Positions 54,299 through 63,792 of a stretch of 64,000 nucleotides of DNA are shown piece after piece. Source of the stretch: Cytobacillus oceanisediminis 2691 (lineage in GTDB: Bacteria > Bacillota > Bacilli > Bacillales > Cytobacillaceae); contig NZ_VEEP01000004.1 in NCBI RefSeq assembly GCF_007678455.1, positions 1 through 64,000 of the forward strand, read 5' to 3'. The position numbers and the translations under genes are program-made. Positions within the stretch are counted from its first letter, which is position 1. The number at the start of each line of letters is the position of its first letter. The notes under the pieces were generated by a model. That model did not search any database. It worked only from the letters and a program-made list of their open reading frames with translations, and had not been told where the DNA came from.

Positions 54299-54854
54299 AC
54301 AAGCACTTGAGATTGTGAAGCCGCAGCTGACTGAACATCGATATGTGCATACTATTGGAGTGATGGAGACTGCCATCAGGCTGGCAGAAAAATACGGCGC
54401 AGACCGGAAAAAAGCAGAAATGGCCGCCATTTTCCATGATTATGCCAAATTCAGGCCAAAAGAGGAAATGAGGCAGGTTATCGTTGACCAAAAAATGCCG
54501 GCCATCCTGCTGGAGTTCAACAGTGAGCTTTGGCATGCCCCTGTAGGAGCCTTTCTCGCCGAAAAAGAAGCAGGCATAAAAGACGGGGAAATCCTTGATG
54601 CCATCCGATTCCATACTTCAGGCAGGGTAGGCATGACCCTCCTTGATAAAATCATTTATCTGGCTGATTATATTGAGCCGGGCCGCCATTTCCCCGGGGT
54701 CGATGAGGTAAGGGATTTGGCAGAGAAAGATTTGGACATTGCGCTGACCCAGTCAATGAAAAATACCATCCTATTTTTGATAAAAAAAAACCAGCAGGTT
54801 TTTCCAGATACATTTAACGCATATAACAGCATTGTAAAAAACTCAGGAGGGTGA
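54288..54854 (+). CDS. yqeK: HD-domain phosphohydrolase YqeK (Ap4A hydrolase)
   Basis: The 188-residue HD protein has the metal ligands in RYVHTIGVMETA and AAIFHDYAKF (H-D, about residues 53-54), with downstream histidine and aspartate in RFHTSGRVG and YLADYIEPGR. YqeK members symmetrically hydrolyse diadenosine tetraphosphate, a by-product of aminoacyl-tRNA synthetases. The start at 54288 is preferred over an ATG at 54279 because the GAGGAG SD lies 11 versus only 2 nt away; both overlap nadD. Confidence 0.92.
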   Translation: MDREQALEIVKPQLTEHRYVHTIGVMETAIRLAEKYGADRKKAEMAAIFHDYAKFRPKEEMRQVIVDQKMPAILLEFNSELWHAPVGAFLAEKEAGIKDGEILDAIRFHTSGRVGMTLLDKIIYLADYIEPGRHFPGVDEVRDLAEKDLDIALTQSMKNTILFLIKKNQQVFPDTFNAYNSIVKNSGG

Positions 54855-54858
54855 TTGA

Positions 54859-55212
54859 ATGAACGATCGACAACTATTGATGACAGCTGTAAAAGCAGCA
54901 GACGATAAAAGGGCAGAAGATATTATGGTATTGAATATGAAAGGCATCTCGCTGATTGCCGACTATTTCATTATCTGCCATGGTAATTCGGACAAACAAG
55001 TGCAGGCAATTGCACGTGAAATCAGGGAAAAAGCAGAAGAACAGGGATATGGTCTGAAAAGGATGGAAGGCTTCGATGAAGCGAGATGGGTCCTGATTGA
55101 TATTGGCGATGTGGTTGTCCATGTCTTCCATAAAGAAGAAAGAAGCTACTATAATTTGGAACGTCTCTGGGGAGACGCACCAATCGAAAATGTTCAAAGT
55201 GAGCTGAATTAA
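54859..55212 (+). CDS. rsfS: Ribosome silencing factor RsfS
   Basis: RsfS (YqeL) binds uL14 of the 50S subunit and blocks subunit joining in starvation. The 117-residue protein has the family motifs ADYFIICHGNSDKQVQAI (about residues 34-51) and EARWVLIDIGDVVVHVFH (about 73-90). The SD is GGAGGGTG about 9 nt upstream. The stop abuts the following GTG. Confidence 0.96.
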   Translation: MNDRQLLMTAVKAADDKRAEDIMVLNMKGISLIADYFIICHGNSDKQVQAIAREIREKAEEQGYGLKRMEGFDEARWVLIDIGDVVVHVFHKEERSYYNLERLWGDAPIENVQSELN

Positions 55213-55959
55213 GTGTCCTACGAAAGATTCGCTTATTTGTATGATGAGCTCATGCAGGACGTTCCCTATGATGAATGGGTCAAAATCGTCGAAGCGTACA
55301 AAGAGAGATATCAAGTGAATGGAATGAAGCTTCTCGACCTCGCATGCGGCACCGGGGAGCTTTCTGTCAGATTTGCGCAAAAAGGCTATGATGTTACTGG
55401 CGCGGACCTTTCTGGCGATATGCTTTCGGTAGCCCAGATGAAGGCCCAGGCACAATCTATGCCTATCCAATTCTTCCAGCAGGACATGACAGAACTAGAG
55501 GAATTAGGTGAATTTGATATCATCGGCATCTTTTGCGATTCCCTGAATTATTTGAAGGATGAACAGGCAGTAAAGAAGACCTTTGAAGGCGTATACCGTC
55601 TTTTGAAAAAGGGCGGCTTGTTCATTTTTGATGTCCATTCCGTTTATAAGATGCGCGATATTTTTGCGGATGCTACATTCACATGGGATGACGAAGAGAT
55701 CACCTATATCTGGAACAGCTTCAAGGGAGACGACCCGCATAGCGTTGAACATGAACTGACTTTTTTTGTACTCGATGAAAGAACCGGAAAATATGATCGT
55801 GTTGATGAAGTGCATTACCAGCGTACATATCCGGAAGCAATATATGTAGAATTGCTGAAGCAGGCAGGCTTTGAGAATATTGAAATCACCGGTGATTATT
55901 CACTCAAGGCTCCTGACTCAACAACCGAGCGATTATTTTTTGCTATGATCAAGTCATAA
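55213..55959 (+). CDS. yqeM: Class I SAM-dependent methyltransferase YqeM
   Basis: The 248-residue methyltransferase has the SAM-binding motif LLDLACGTGELSVRFAQ (about residues 40-56), DVTGADLSGDML and FDIIGIFCDSLNYL. The GTG start at 55213 is immediately after the rsfS stop; the SD is weak, which suggests translational coupling. The substrate is unknown. It is the last gene of the yqeG-yqeM operon and is followed by a good terminator. Confidence 0.9.
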   Translation: MSYERFAYLYDELMQDVPYDEWVKIVEAYKERYQVNGMKLLDLACGTGELSVRFAQKGYDVTGADLSGDMLSVAQMKAQAQSMPIQFFQQDMTELEELGEFDIIGIFCDSLNYLKDEQAVKKTFEGVYRLLKKGGLFIFDVHSVYKMRDIFADATFTWDDEEITYIWNSFKGDDPHSVEHELTFFVLDERTGKYDRVDEVHYQRTYPEAIYVELLKQAGFENIEITGDYSLKAPDSTTERLFFAMIKS

Positions 55960-55978
55960 TAGGATTTATATTCATTAG

Positions 55979-56010
55979 AAAAGCTCCCGATTCACACGGG
56001 AGCTTTTTTG
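55979..56010 (+). terminator. Terminator after yqeM
   Basis: AAAAGCTCCCG (55979-55989) pairs with CGGGAGCTTTT (55997-56007). Confidence 0.85.
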
Positions 56011-56065
56011 TACCATTTCTGTCACAATTTTAAGGAAGGATTTTCGGGTTAAATGGAGAAAACTT

Positions 56066-56887
56066 TTAAGGACCGAATTGTTCCTTAATGCTTTCTAATT
56101 CTGTTGCGTATTTTTTATGTGTTGCCTGGAACAGCTTTTCAAACATATCTCCTGTTTCACGATCCAGTACCTTGATTCCTTCTCCAGTTATACCGCCTTT
56201 CACGCAAACCTTTTCCTGCAAAGTCTGTAATGTATAATGATTTTGACTCAAAAGTTCCCCTAAACCAATTAACATTTCGCTTGCTAGTTTGGTGGCGGTT
56301 TCCTGATCAATCTCCGTTTCTTTGACAGCACCATTGATAAAGCTCTGGACAAGGTGACTGAAGAAAGCTGGACCGCAGCTGACAATATCTGATGCTACTC
56401 TTGTAATGTTCTCCTCTATTACCAGCGGGACAGATACCTTTTTAAAAAGAGTTAACATAGCTTCCCGCCATTCCGTTGTGCATCGGGTGCCAAACGAGAA
56501 AAGCGATACCCCGGCAAGTGCTCTGCTTGTAATGCTTGGAATGATCCTCATGACTGAACAATCCACTTTGCTTTCAATTTGTTCCACACTGATTGGGCTA
56601 GTAATGGAGATTACACATTTATTCTTCGTAAGCACAGGATTGATGGTTTCAAGGACTCCCAATACATTATGAGGCTTCACGCATACGAAAATGGCATCGG
56701 CTTTTTCAGCTACTTCTATCGCATTCTTTCCAATGGCTAAGCCTGGATATATTTTTTGAATCTCTAAAGCTTTTGATAACGTCCTATTCGTAATCATCAT
56801 TGAAGAAGGGGAAACGGCATTCCCATCAATGAGAGCTTCGGCGAGAATTCTCCCCATATTCCCTGTGCCTATTATCCCTATTTTCAT
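56066..56887 (-). CDS. comER: Late competence protein ComER (P5C reductase-like)
   Basis: The 273-residue protein has the NAD(P)-binding GIIGTGNMGRILAEALI N-terminus (about residues 4-20) and the P5C reductase fold, with SCGPAFFSHLVQSFINGAV in the C-terminal domain. ComER is divergent from comEA in B. subtilis as here. It is not required for transformation, and links to sporulation and biofilm have been reported. A GGAAGGG SD precedes the ATG. A true proline-synthesis role is possible but the locus argues for ComER. Confidence 0.92.
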   Translation of the reverse strand: MKIGIIGTGNMGRILAEALIDGNAVSPSSMMITNRTLSKALEIQKIYPGLAIGKNAIEVAEKADAIFVCVKPHNVLGVLETINPVLTKNKCVISITSPISVEQIESKVDCSVMRIIPSITSRALAGVSLFSFGTRCTTEWREAMLTLFKKVSVPLVIEENITRVASDIVSCGPAFFSHLVQSFINGAVKETEIDQETATKLASEMLIGLGELLSQNHYTLQTLQEKVCVKGGITGEGIKVLDRETGDMFEKLFQATHKKYATELESIKEQFGP

Positions 56888-56976
56888 AACCCTTCCCTCC
56901 TTCGTACATTTATTCTCCTATATCCATATGATTTTAATTTTTATTTTATGCCAATGAAGAAAGGTGTTGATGCTGC

Positions 56977-57576
56977 TTGGAATGGATCAAGGAAAACAAA
57001 ATCTTTGTAATTGCAGGAATTGCGGCTTTGTTATTTTTTCTTTATTCATCATTCGATGAAGGGGATGAACTCACCGAGGAAAATGCCGTGGCGATGGTTA
57101 CAGAACTGGAACCTGAGAAAGAGGCGGAAGTCGAGGAAAAAGAAATCATCATGATGGCAGAGATAAAAGGAGCTGTTGTTCATCCCGGTGTATATGAGGT
57201 AAAAGAGGGAGGGAGGGTGATCGACCTGATTGAGGTGGCTGGAGGGCTTGAAAAAGAGGCTGACGCGGCCGCGATTAATTTTGCCATGTATGTCCAGGAT
57301 GAAATGTCAATTTATGTGCCGCGCATCGGAGAAGAAGTTCCTTCATCTTTGCCGGTACAGAATGAGGGTGAGGCGGCAAAGGGAAAGCTGGATTTAAATA
57401 CTGCCCAATCAGCCGACCTCCAGACCTTGCCGGGAATCGGTCCGGCCAAGGCTGAAGCAATCATTGAGTACCGCGAAACGAACGGGCCGTTTAAAGCAAT
57501 CGAGGATTTAAAAGAAATCAGCGGGATTGGGGAAAAAACTTTTGAAAAGTTAAAGGACTTGATTTCGGTTAAATAG
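56977..57576 (+). CDS. comEA: DNA receptor ComEA
   Basis: ComEA is a membrane-anchored receptor that binds double-stranded DNA outside the membrane for uptake. The 199-residue protein has one N-terminal TM (about 7-24), an acidic linker, a SLBB domain (about 55-115, AEIKGAVVHPGVYEV) and two helix-hairpin-helix motifs at the C-terminus (LQTLPGIGPAKAEAIIEYRE; ISGIGEKTFEKLKDL). Start is TTG 56977 with AAGGTG upstream. It heads the comE operon. Confidence 0.94.
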   Translation: MEWIKENKIFVIAGIAALLFFLYSSFDEGDELTEENAVAMVTELEPEKEAEVEEKEIIMMAEIKGAVVHPGVYEVKEGGRVIDLIEVAGGLEKEADAAAINFAMYVQDEMSIYVPRIGEEVPSSLPVQNEGEAAKGKLDLNTAQSADLQTLPGIGPAKAEAIIEYRETNGPFKAIEDLKEISGIGEKTFEKLKDLISVK

Positions 57577-57675
57577 CTGCCGTTGAAATTGAACTCTTTC
57601 AGCCAAAGACTTAAAATGGAGGATATAAAAAGGTTATCATAAATTATATTGAGCGTTTTTAAGGGGGATTACAGC

Positions 57676-58086
57676 ATGGAACGAAAGAGTTGGGATGATT
57701 ATTTTTTGGATATTGCCGAAGAAGTGGGCACGCGTTCTACCTGCCCAAGGCTGCATGTCGGGTGTGTCATTGTCAAGGACAAGCATATCGTTTCGACCGG
57801 TTACAATGGATCAATCCACGGTCATGACCATTGTGAGGATGCCGGCTGCCTGATTAATGAGCAGGGTCGCTGCATCAGGACTTTGCACGCGGAGGAAAAT
57901 GCGGTCCTCCATGCGGATAGAGGACTATTAAAAGGAGCAACGGCGTTCGTCACCCATGAGCCATGCGAAAAGTGCTCCAAGACCCTGGCACAATCAGGAA
58001 TTGCCCGTATTGTTTATAAATCTGCGTATCCTAACAAATACAATGATCTCTTTTTAAGGGATGTAGAGGTTGTACATTTGCCATAA
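57676..58086 (+). CDS. comEB: ComEB, dCMP deaminase family
   Basis: The 136-residue zinc deaminase has the HAEENAV motif (about residues 71-77) with the proton-shuttling glutamate and the zinc cysteines in EPCEKC (about 95-100). Cysteines and histidine in HGHDHCEDAGC may form the second site of dCMP deaminases. It probably converts dCMP to dUMP for dTTP synthesis; a direct role in DNA uptake is doubtful in B. subtilis. It is shorter than B. subtilis ComEB (about 189 residues). ATG 57676 follows AAGGGGGA. Confidence 0.92.
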   Translation: MERKSWDDYFLDIAEEVGTRSTCPRLHVGCVIVKDKHIVSTGYNGSIHGHDHCEDAGCLINEQGRCIRTLHAEENAVLHADRGLLKGATAFVTHEPCEKCSKTLAQSGIARIVYKSAYPNKYNDLFLRDVEVVHLP

Positions 58087-58107
58087 TAAATCTAAAGGAT
58101 TAATGAC

Positions 58108-60447
58108 ATGAAGTTTATACGGATTGCACCCATTAGGGGACAGTTGCTTTACTTTGCCGCTGTCTCACTGCTGGGCTTGCTGACAATTAAACAGAATCCA
58201 CTTCTGTACGGGGCGTTGTTTTTGCTCACCCTCTTCTTTCTAAAAGAATTTAAGAAACTCCATGCATCACTCCTGGTGCTTATGAGTGCCTGTTATGCTG
58301 TATTTATGGCTGCCGGGTACTTTGATGATTTTGAAACAGTGTATATGGGCAGCGAAAAGAACTTCCTTGTTTTATTTGATGATGAAATCAAGGTGGATGG
58401 TGATTTGCTTTATGCCTATAGCAGATCACTGCCGGCCGATGAAAAACTTATCATCAAATACAGAATCAAAACCATTGCTGAAAAAGAAATCATCCAGAAT
58501 CTCCTCAATCCGGGAACAGCCTGTTCAGCCTCCGGAATCCTCTCAAGCCCGCCGCCTGCCACAAATCCAAATGCTTTTGACTACAAAAAATTCCTTGAAC
58601 GAGACAAAATATCCTGGATTCTTGAAGCCGACCAGCTATCTTTGGCTACCTGCCATAAAAAGTCGCAAAGTATCTTGACAATGCTTAAAGGCTTCAGGCA
58701 AAAAGAAGTGCTGAGAATCAATCAGATTTTCCCTGATGATACCTCAGCGCTTGCGGCAGCACTGATTTTTGGCGAAAGAGATTTCTTTAATCCCGAAACA
58801 GAACGATCCTACCAGAAAATAGGCATTGTTCATTTATTGGCGATTTCAGGACTGCATGTAGGCCTGCTTACTGGAATGCTCTACTTCATTAGTATCCGGC
58901 TTGGGGTGACGAAGGAAAAAACGGAGATGCTGCTGATGGCCTTCCTGCCGTTGTATACAGTCATGACTGGACTCGCACCACCGGTCATCCGGGCTTCCGC
59001 TATGCTTCTTCTATTGATTGGTTCAAAGCGCTATTCGGTCAAGATGAATCCGCTAGATGCCATTTCAGCTGCATTTATGATCATGGCGTTATTACAGCCA
59101 GGCATCATTTATGACACAGGTTTTCAGCTCTCTTATAGTGTCAGTTTCTCATTGATCCTTTCGGCGCCGGTTATCATGAAAACCTTCACATCACTTGCCG
59201 GGCAAACTGCTGCAGCTTCTTTTATCGCCCAAACCTCCAGTCTCCCGATCATCATTTCGTCCTTCCATGAAGTCTCTGTCATATCCATGCTCGCCAATCT
59301 TCTTTTTGTCCCTCTTTTCTCATTTGGATTGCTTCCAATTTTGCTGTTAACCTATATTTTCATCTTTTGGGCTTCACCGCCTTCGTTTTATTTAATCCTT
59401 CTGGAAACGCTGATACACAATGTTAACCTTTTTGCAGCGAGCCTTGCTGAGCTTCGGATATCGACCCTCGTGATTGGTAAGCTGGAGCCGATCCTCCTGA
59501 TATTGCATATCCTTTTGATTCCGATTTTCTTTTATATGTGGGAAGGATTTTTAATAAGGAAGGCCAAACCGCCATTATGGATTTTTGCGCTTCCTCTCAT
59601 TCCTCTTTTCATGCAGATTTTATGGCCCTATATGAGCCCATATGGAAAAATCGTATTTCTGGATGTTGGCCAGGGCGACAGCATTTTCATCAGGCTTCCG
59701 CATAACCAGGGGAATTATCTTATTGATACTGGCGGTGTCATCCCTTTTGCAAAGGAAGATTGGCAGCAGGGAAGGAGCCAGTATGATCCAGGCAAAAAAA
59801 TCGTCGTCCCATTTTTGAAAAGCGAAGGAATCAGAAGCCTGGATAAATTGATTTTGACACACGGGGATGCCGACCATATTGGAGGGGCCAGGGCGCTGTT
59901 CGAAGAGCTGAAGGTCAAACAGCTGATTCTCCCGCGTGTCCCTGATCGATCGGACTTGGAAAACAGGATAATTGATGTTGCACACAAGGAGGGAACAGAA
60001 ATCCAAGAAGCTGAAATGGGCACAACGTGGAGTTCCGGTGGAGGGGAATTCCTGATTATCAATCCAATTCGATCTCCAGCAGACCGTAATGACGGGTCAA
60101 TTGTATTGCTCGCTGATCTTGGCGGGAAAAAGTGGCTTTTCACTGGAGATCTTGGTTTGGAAGGGGAAAGGCTAATGGAGCAGACCATTAAGGGACTTGA
60201 TATCGATGTGTTAAAGGTTGGCCATCACGGCAGCAAATATTCCAGTTCGGAAAGCTTTCTGGAATGGACAAAGCCGGAATACGCGATCATTTCTGTCGGG
60301 AAAAAGAACAGGTATGGCCATCCAGGGAAGGAAGTGCTTGAAAGGTTGAAGGAAGCTGGGGCGGTTATTTACAGGACAGATGAAGGCGGTGCCATCACTT
60401 ACAAGTTCAAAGGCAATTCAGGAACCTTTGGCATGCAATTGCCATAG
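58108..60447 (+). CDS. comEC: DNA internalization channel protein ComEC/Rec2
   Basis: ComEC forms the channel through which single-stranded DNA enters during transformation. The 779-residue protein has N-terminal membrane segments, an OB-like extracytoplasmic domain (about 90-200), the Competence membrane domain (about 215-500, with AISGLHVGLLTGMLYF) and a C-terminal metallo-beta-lactamase domain (about 515-765, VGQGDSIFIR, LTHGDADHIGG, VGHHGSKYS). The intact metal site suggests the nuclease that degrades the non-transported strand. The frame is complete, so competence may be functional. Confidence 0.95.
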   Translation: MKFIRIAPIRGQLLYFAAVSLLGLLTIKQNPLLYGALFLLTLFFLKEFKKLHASLLVLMSACYAVFMAAGYFDDFETVYMGSEKNFLVLFDDEIKVDGDLLYAYSRSLPADEKLIIKYRIKTIAEKEIIQNLLNPGTACSASGILSSPPPATNPNAFDYKKFLERDKISWILEADQLSLATCHKKSQSILTMLKGFRQKEVLRINQIFPDDTSALAAALIFGERDFFNPETERSYQKIGIVHLLAISGLHVGLLTGMLYFISIRLGVTKEKTEMLLMAFLPLYTVMTGLAPPVIRASAMLLLLIGSKRYSVKMNPLDAISAAFMIMALLQPGIIYDTGFQLSYSVSFSLILSAPVIMKTFTSLAGQTAAASFIAQTSSLPIIISSFHEVSVISMLANLLFVPLFSFGLLPILLLTYIFIFWASPPSFYLILLETLIHNVNLFAASLAELRISTLVIGKLEPILLILHILLIPIFFYMWEGFLIRKAKPPLWIFALPLIPLFMQILWPYMSPYGKIVFLDVGQGDSIFIRLPHNQGNYLIDTGGVIPFAKEDWQQGRSQYDPGKKIVVPFLKSEGIRSLDKLILTHGDADHIGGARALFEELKVKQLILPRVPDRSDLENRIIDVAHKEGTEIQEAEMGTTWSSGGGEFLIINPIRSPADRNDGSIVLLADLGGKKWLFTGDLGLEGERLMEQTIKGLDIDVLKVGHHGSKYSSSESFLEWTKPEYAIISVGKKNRYGHPGKEVLERLKEAGAVIYRTDEGGAITYKFKGNSGTFGMQLP

Positions 60448-60501
60448 TATAGAACAAAGAGCAAATACGTCTCTCCCCTTATAATCACATGAAAACGAAA
60501 A

Positions 60502-60527
60502 GAGACTGCATCTAAAAATGCAGTCTC
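60502..60527 (-). terminator. Terminator between comEC and yqzM
   Basis: GAGACTGCAT (60502-60511) pairs with ATGCAGTCTC (60518-60527). On the minus strand it is followed by TTTTCGTTTTC, so it mainly serves yqzM. Confidence 0.7.
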
Positions 60528-60553
60528 CACAACTTTATCCTATGTAGCCGTGA

Positions 60554-60688
60554 TTAACTCCCGATTAACTGCACGACTGTCGCAATAATGAACATTGTTG
60601 CAAAGAATCCAAAAGAAACGATGAATCCAACACCTGAGTCAACAGCGTCATTGCGATTGCTTTGGACATTCTCTTCGAATTGATTCAC
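60554..60688 (-). CDS. yqzM: YqzM family protein
   Basis: The 44-residue protein has a polar head (VNQFEENVQSNRNDAVDSG) and a C-terminal membrane helix (VGFIVSFGFFATMFIIATVV), matching YqzM, which lies between comEC and yqeN in B. subtilis in the same orientation. Start is GTG 60688 with GGGGGG upstream. Membrane peptide of unknown function; expression in sporulation has been reported for the family, not visible here. Confidence 0.88.
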   Translation of the reverse strand: MNQFEENVQSNRNDAVDSGVGFIVSFGFFATMFIIATVVQLIGS

Positions 60689-60890
60689 AGTCAATCCCCC
60701 CTATTAATTCTATAATAGTATAAGCGATTCAATTTAAAAAATCCAGTCTTCTCTTTACAGCTTATTTACCCAATGTACCAAGAGTTGACACAAATACTTT
60801 TCCCGGTTGGGGCTAAAATAATCTTAACTTCGATGCACCGCTGCCATATAAGTATCCTAGGCCTTATACAGCAGCGTTCAATATAGATAG

Positions 60891-60924
60891 GGGAATTGGC
60901 CGAGATAGTCGGAGGCCAATTCCC
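60891..60924 (+). other. Strong hairpin in the yqzM-holA gap
   Basis: GGGAATTGGCC (60891-60901) pairs perfectly with GGCCAATTCCC (60914-60924) around a 12-nt loop. No T run follows on either strand, so it is not a typical terminator. It is the main feature of the 314-bp gap; the rest is AT-rich with no ORF. Its role is unknown. Confidence 0.6.
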
Positions 60925-61002
60925 TTAGAATGCTTGTCAAAATGTCCAAGCTTCTTTACGATAGACATATGGGAAAACTGGAACTGAACGGAGCGGAAAA
61001 AA

Positions 61003-62022
61003 GTGGTATTGGACATTTGGAAAAAGATAAGCAAAAAACAGGTGGATTCTGTTTATTTATTGTATGGGACAGAAGCATTCCTAATAAATGAAACAAAACA
61101 GCTGCTGGTCGACAATGTTTTGGATGAAGAAGAAAAAGATTTCAATTTTTCGGTATACGATCTTGAGGAAACTCCCATCGAGGCAGCATTGGAAGACGCT
61201 GAAACCTTCCCGTTCATGGGAGAAAAGCGATTGGTCATCCTTCAGAATCCCATGTTTTTGACATCTGAAAAGTCAAAAGGAAAGATTGAACATAATCTCG
61301 CCAAACTGGAGGATTACCTTTCACAGCCTGCTCCCTACTCCATCGTCGTATTTTCTGCGCCATACGAAAAACTGGATGAACGCAAAAAAATAACCAAGGA
61401 GTTAAAGCGGAAAGCAACAGTAGTAGAAGCCAAAAAGCTGAATGAGCAGGAAATTAAATCCTGGGTAAAAGAGCGCGCTGAAATGCATGGGTCCGTCATA
61501 GAAAATGATGCGATTGAGCTATTGCTCGCACTTGCAGGGACGAACTTATTCATGCTCACTTCTGAAATTGATAAACTGGCTCTTTATGCGGGCGATAACC
61601 TGCCGATCACCAAGGACATTGTGGACCGTCTGACTGCAAGGTCTTTGGAACAAAATATTTTCACTCTGGTCGACAAGGTTGTCCACCGGAATGTAGAGGC
61701 TGCCTTGAGGATTTATTACGATCTTTTGAAGCAAAATGAGGAACCAATTAAAATCCTTGCGGTCATCACTGGCCAATTCAGGCTGATTTACCAGGTAAAG
61801 GAGCTGGCAAGGAAAGGATATGGCCAACAGCAGATAGCCGGGACGCTGAAAATCCATCCTTTCAGGGTAAAACTTGCTGCAGGACAAGCAGGGGCATTTT
61901 CGGATGAAGAATTGACAAGGATCATGAAGCTTCTGGCTGACGCAGACTATCAAATGAAAACAGGCGGCATGAAAAAAGAAATGCTGATTGAAATGATCCT
62001 GTTCCAGATCAAAGGCAGGTAA
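61003..62022 (+). CDS. holA: DNA polymerase III delta subunit
   Basis: HolA (YqeN) is the clamp-loader wrench that opens the beta clamp. The 339-residue protein begins VLDIWKKISKKQVDSVYLLY and has the delta-family DAETFPFMGEKRLVIL and AGTNLFMLTSEIDKLALY motifs; domain III (about 215-339) is the collar helix region. GTG 61003 follows GGAGCGG by about 6-7 nt; a nearby in-frame TTG is an alternative. Confidence 0.94.
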   Translation: MVLDIWKKISKKQVDSVYLLYGTEAFLINETKQLLVDNVLDEEEKDFNFSVYDLEETPIEAALEDAETFPFMGEKRLVILQNPMFLTSEKSKGKIEHNLAKLEDYLSQPAPYSIVVFSAPYEKLDERKKITKELKRKATVVEAKKLNEQEIKSWVKERAEMHGSVIENDAIELLLALAGTNLFMLTSEIDKLALYAGDNLPITKDIVDRLTARSLEQNIFTLVDKVVHRNVEAALRIYYDLLKQNEEPIKILAVITGQFRLIYQVKELARKGYGQQQIAGTLKIHPFRVKLAAGQAGAFSDEELTRIMKLLADADYQMKTGGMKKEMLIEMILFQIKGR

Positions 62023-62041
62023 CTTACATAGAATGCAAAAT

Positions 62042-62071
62042 AAAAAAACGACCCTGACAGGTCGTTTTTTT
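62042..62071. terminator. Bidirectional terminator between holA and rpsT
   Basis: AAAAAAACGACC pairs with GGTCGTTTTTTT around CTGACA; perfect for termination in both directions. Confidence 0.9.
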
Positions 62072-62090
62072 ATTAGCAGTATGAAAAAAA

Positions 62091-62351
62091 TTAGCCGTTA
62101 GCGTTCAATTTTTTCATAAGACGGGCTTTTTTGCGGGCAGCTGCATTTTTGTGGATAAGACCTTTAGCTGCTGCTTTATCAAGCTTGCTTGCTGCTTGAG
62201 CGTAAGAAGCTTTTGCTTCAGTATCGTTGTTCACGATTGCTGCTTCAGCTTTTTTAACTGCTGTACGCATAGTTGATTTAACAGTAATGTTGTGAGCTCT
62301 GCTCTCTTCACTTGTTTTTACACGTTTAATTGCAGACTTAATGTTTGGCAT
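62091..62351 (-). CDS. rpsT: 30S ribosomal protein S20
   Basis: S20 binds 16S rRNA early in 30S assembly. The 86-residue, lysine- and alanine-rich helical protein begins [16 protein letters not shown] and ends [13 protein letters not shown]. The start at 62351 is set by AGGAGGTG 6-7 nt upstream on the minus strand; a GTG three codons earlier lies inside that SD. It is opposite to its neighbours and convergent with holA, as in B. subtilis. Confidence 0.97.
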   Translation of the reverse strand: MPNIKSAIKRVKTSEESRAHNITVKSTMRTAVKKAEAAIVNNDTEAKASYAQAASKLDKAAAKGLIHKNAAARKKARLMKKLNANG

Positions 62352-62506
62352 TCCGTTCACCTCCTAAAAAGCATCGAGATTTTATGGAACTCGACATTTC
62401 CAGTACATTTCTTATTTATTAAGAACAAATGATATTTTATCAAACAGGGGTGAATAATGCAATACTCTGCTTTAATTTATGTCCAGAGCTGCGTGAATGT
62501 TTTTTG

Positions 62507-62534
62507 ATATAAAAGGAAAAGATAGGCAATAGTA
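62507..62534 (+). promoter_or_regulatory. Possible forespore (sigma-F/G) promoter of gpr
   Basis: GGCAATAGTA (62525-62534) fits the sigma-F -10 pattern GGNRANANTW. The -35 (ATATA near 62507-62512) is weak. It lies 40 nt before the gpr start, where a forespore promoter is expected. Confidence 0.35.
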
Positions 62535-62573
62535 TGCTGTTTAGCAGCCAAACTGTTTGGGAGGAATGCGACC

Positions 62574-63698
62574 ATGAAGGAACCAATCGACTTGAGCATG
62601 TATTCAATCAGGACTGACCTGGCTGTGGAAGCGAGGGAGATGGTGCTTGCAGACCAGGCATCAACCGTCCATACCGAGGAGAATCTCTCTCAAATTGAAG
62701 GCGTCATTATAAAAGAAAAAGAGGAAAATGATATAAAGATTTCTCTCGTTGAGGTAACCGCCGAGGGTGAGAAGAGCCTCGGTAAAAAGCAGGGGCAGTA
62801 TTTGACAATCGAAGTTGTCGGCATCCGCCAGCAGGATACCGAGCTGCAAGGGAAAGTAGAGAAAGTCTTCGCCAATGAATTTGCCCAGTTTATCAAACAA
62901 TCCGGGATTAAGGAGGATGCATCCTGCCTTGTTGTTGGGTTGGGGAACTGGAATGTGACCCCCGATGCTCTCGGACCGCTCGTTTGTGAAAATTTGCTTG
63001 TGACCAAGCATCTATTCGAACTGCAGCCTGAGTCTGTCGAGAAGGGGTACCGCTCTGTCAGTGCGCTTTCTCCTGGTGTGATGGGATTAACGGGAATCGA
63101 AACATCGGACATTATTTTTGGCGTAGTCGAAAAGACGAAGCCGGACTTTGTGATTGCAATCGATGCGCTTGCGTCACGCTCTATTGAAAGAGTCAATTCA
63201 ACAATCCAGATATCCGATACGGGAATCCATCCCGGCTCTGGAGTAGGGAATAAAAGGAAGGAACTCAGCAAAGAGACGCTCGGGATCCCGGTAATTGCGA
63301 TCGGCGTTCCGACAGTCGTCGATGCTGTTTCGATTACAAGTGACACAATTGATTTTATCCTGAAGCATTTCGGAAAGGAAATGAGGGAAGGAAACAAGCC
63401 TTCGAGATCACTTGTTCCTGCGGGGATGAGTTTTGGGAAGAGAAGGAAGCTGACGGACGAAGACTTGCCTGAGGCAGAACAACGTCAGACATTCATGGGA
63501 ATGATCGGCACACTTGAGGATGAAGAAAAAAGGAAGCTGATTTATGAGGTTCTTTCACCATTGGGCCACAACCTGATGGTCACTCCAAAAGAAGTGGATG
63601 TTTTCATCGATGATATGGCGAATTTGATTGCCAGCGGACTCAATTCTGCGCTGCATTCGAACATCGACCAGGATAACACTGGTATGTATACACATTAG
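62574..63698 (+). CDS. gpr: Germination protease GPR
   Basis: GPR cleaves small acid-soluble spore proteins (SASPs) during germination. It is made in the forespore as a zymogen that autoprocesses. The 374-residue protein has the short propeptide [36 protein letters not shown] (about residues 120-135) and the family [18 protein letters not shown] and [15 protein letters not shown] motifs around the active-site aspartates. GGGAGG lies about 10 nt before ATG 62574. Followed by spoIIP in the same orientation, as in B. subtilis. Confidence 0.96.
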   Translation: MKEPIDLSMYSIRTDLAVEAREMVLADQASTVHTEENLSQIEGVIIKEKEENDIKISLVEVTAEGEKSLGKKQGQYLTIEVVGIRQQDTELQGKVEKVFANEFAQFIKQSGIKEDASCLVVGLGNWNVTPDALGPLVCENLLVTKHLFELQPESVEKGYRSVSALSPGVMGLTGIETSDIIFGVVEKTKPDFVIAIDALASRSIERVNSTIQISDTGIHPGSGVGNKRKELSKETLGIPVIAIGVPTVVDAVSITSDTIDFILKHFGKEMREGNKPSRSLVPAGMSFGKRRKLTDEDLPEAEQRQTFMGMIGTLEDEEKRKLIYEVLSPLGHNLMVTPKEVDVFIDDMANLIASGLNSALHSNIDQDNTGMYTH

Positions 63699-63792
63699 GT
63701 TATATTTCAAAATGATTACGATTGGAATCCTGGTTCTATCTTCTCTAGCAAAGTCATAACATTTACTAGACTTGCATGAGAGAGGTGGAGCA

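Noticed and set aside
60785-60819. Promoter (TTGACA and TAAAAT) in the yqzM-holA gap
   Set aside because: The two hexamers are 23 nt apart, too far for sigma-A, and no better -10 lies at 16-18 nt.
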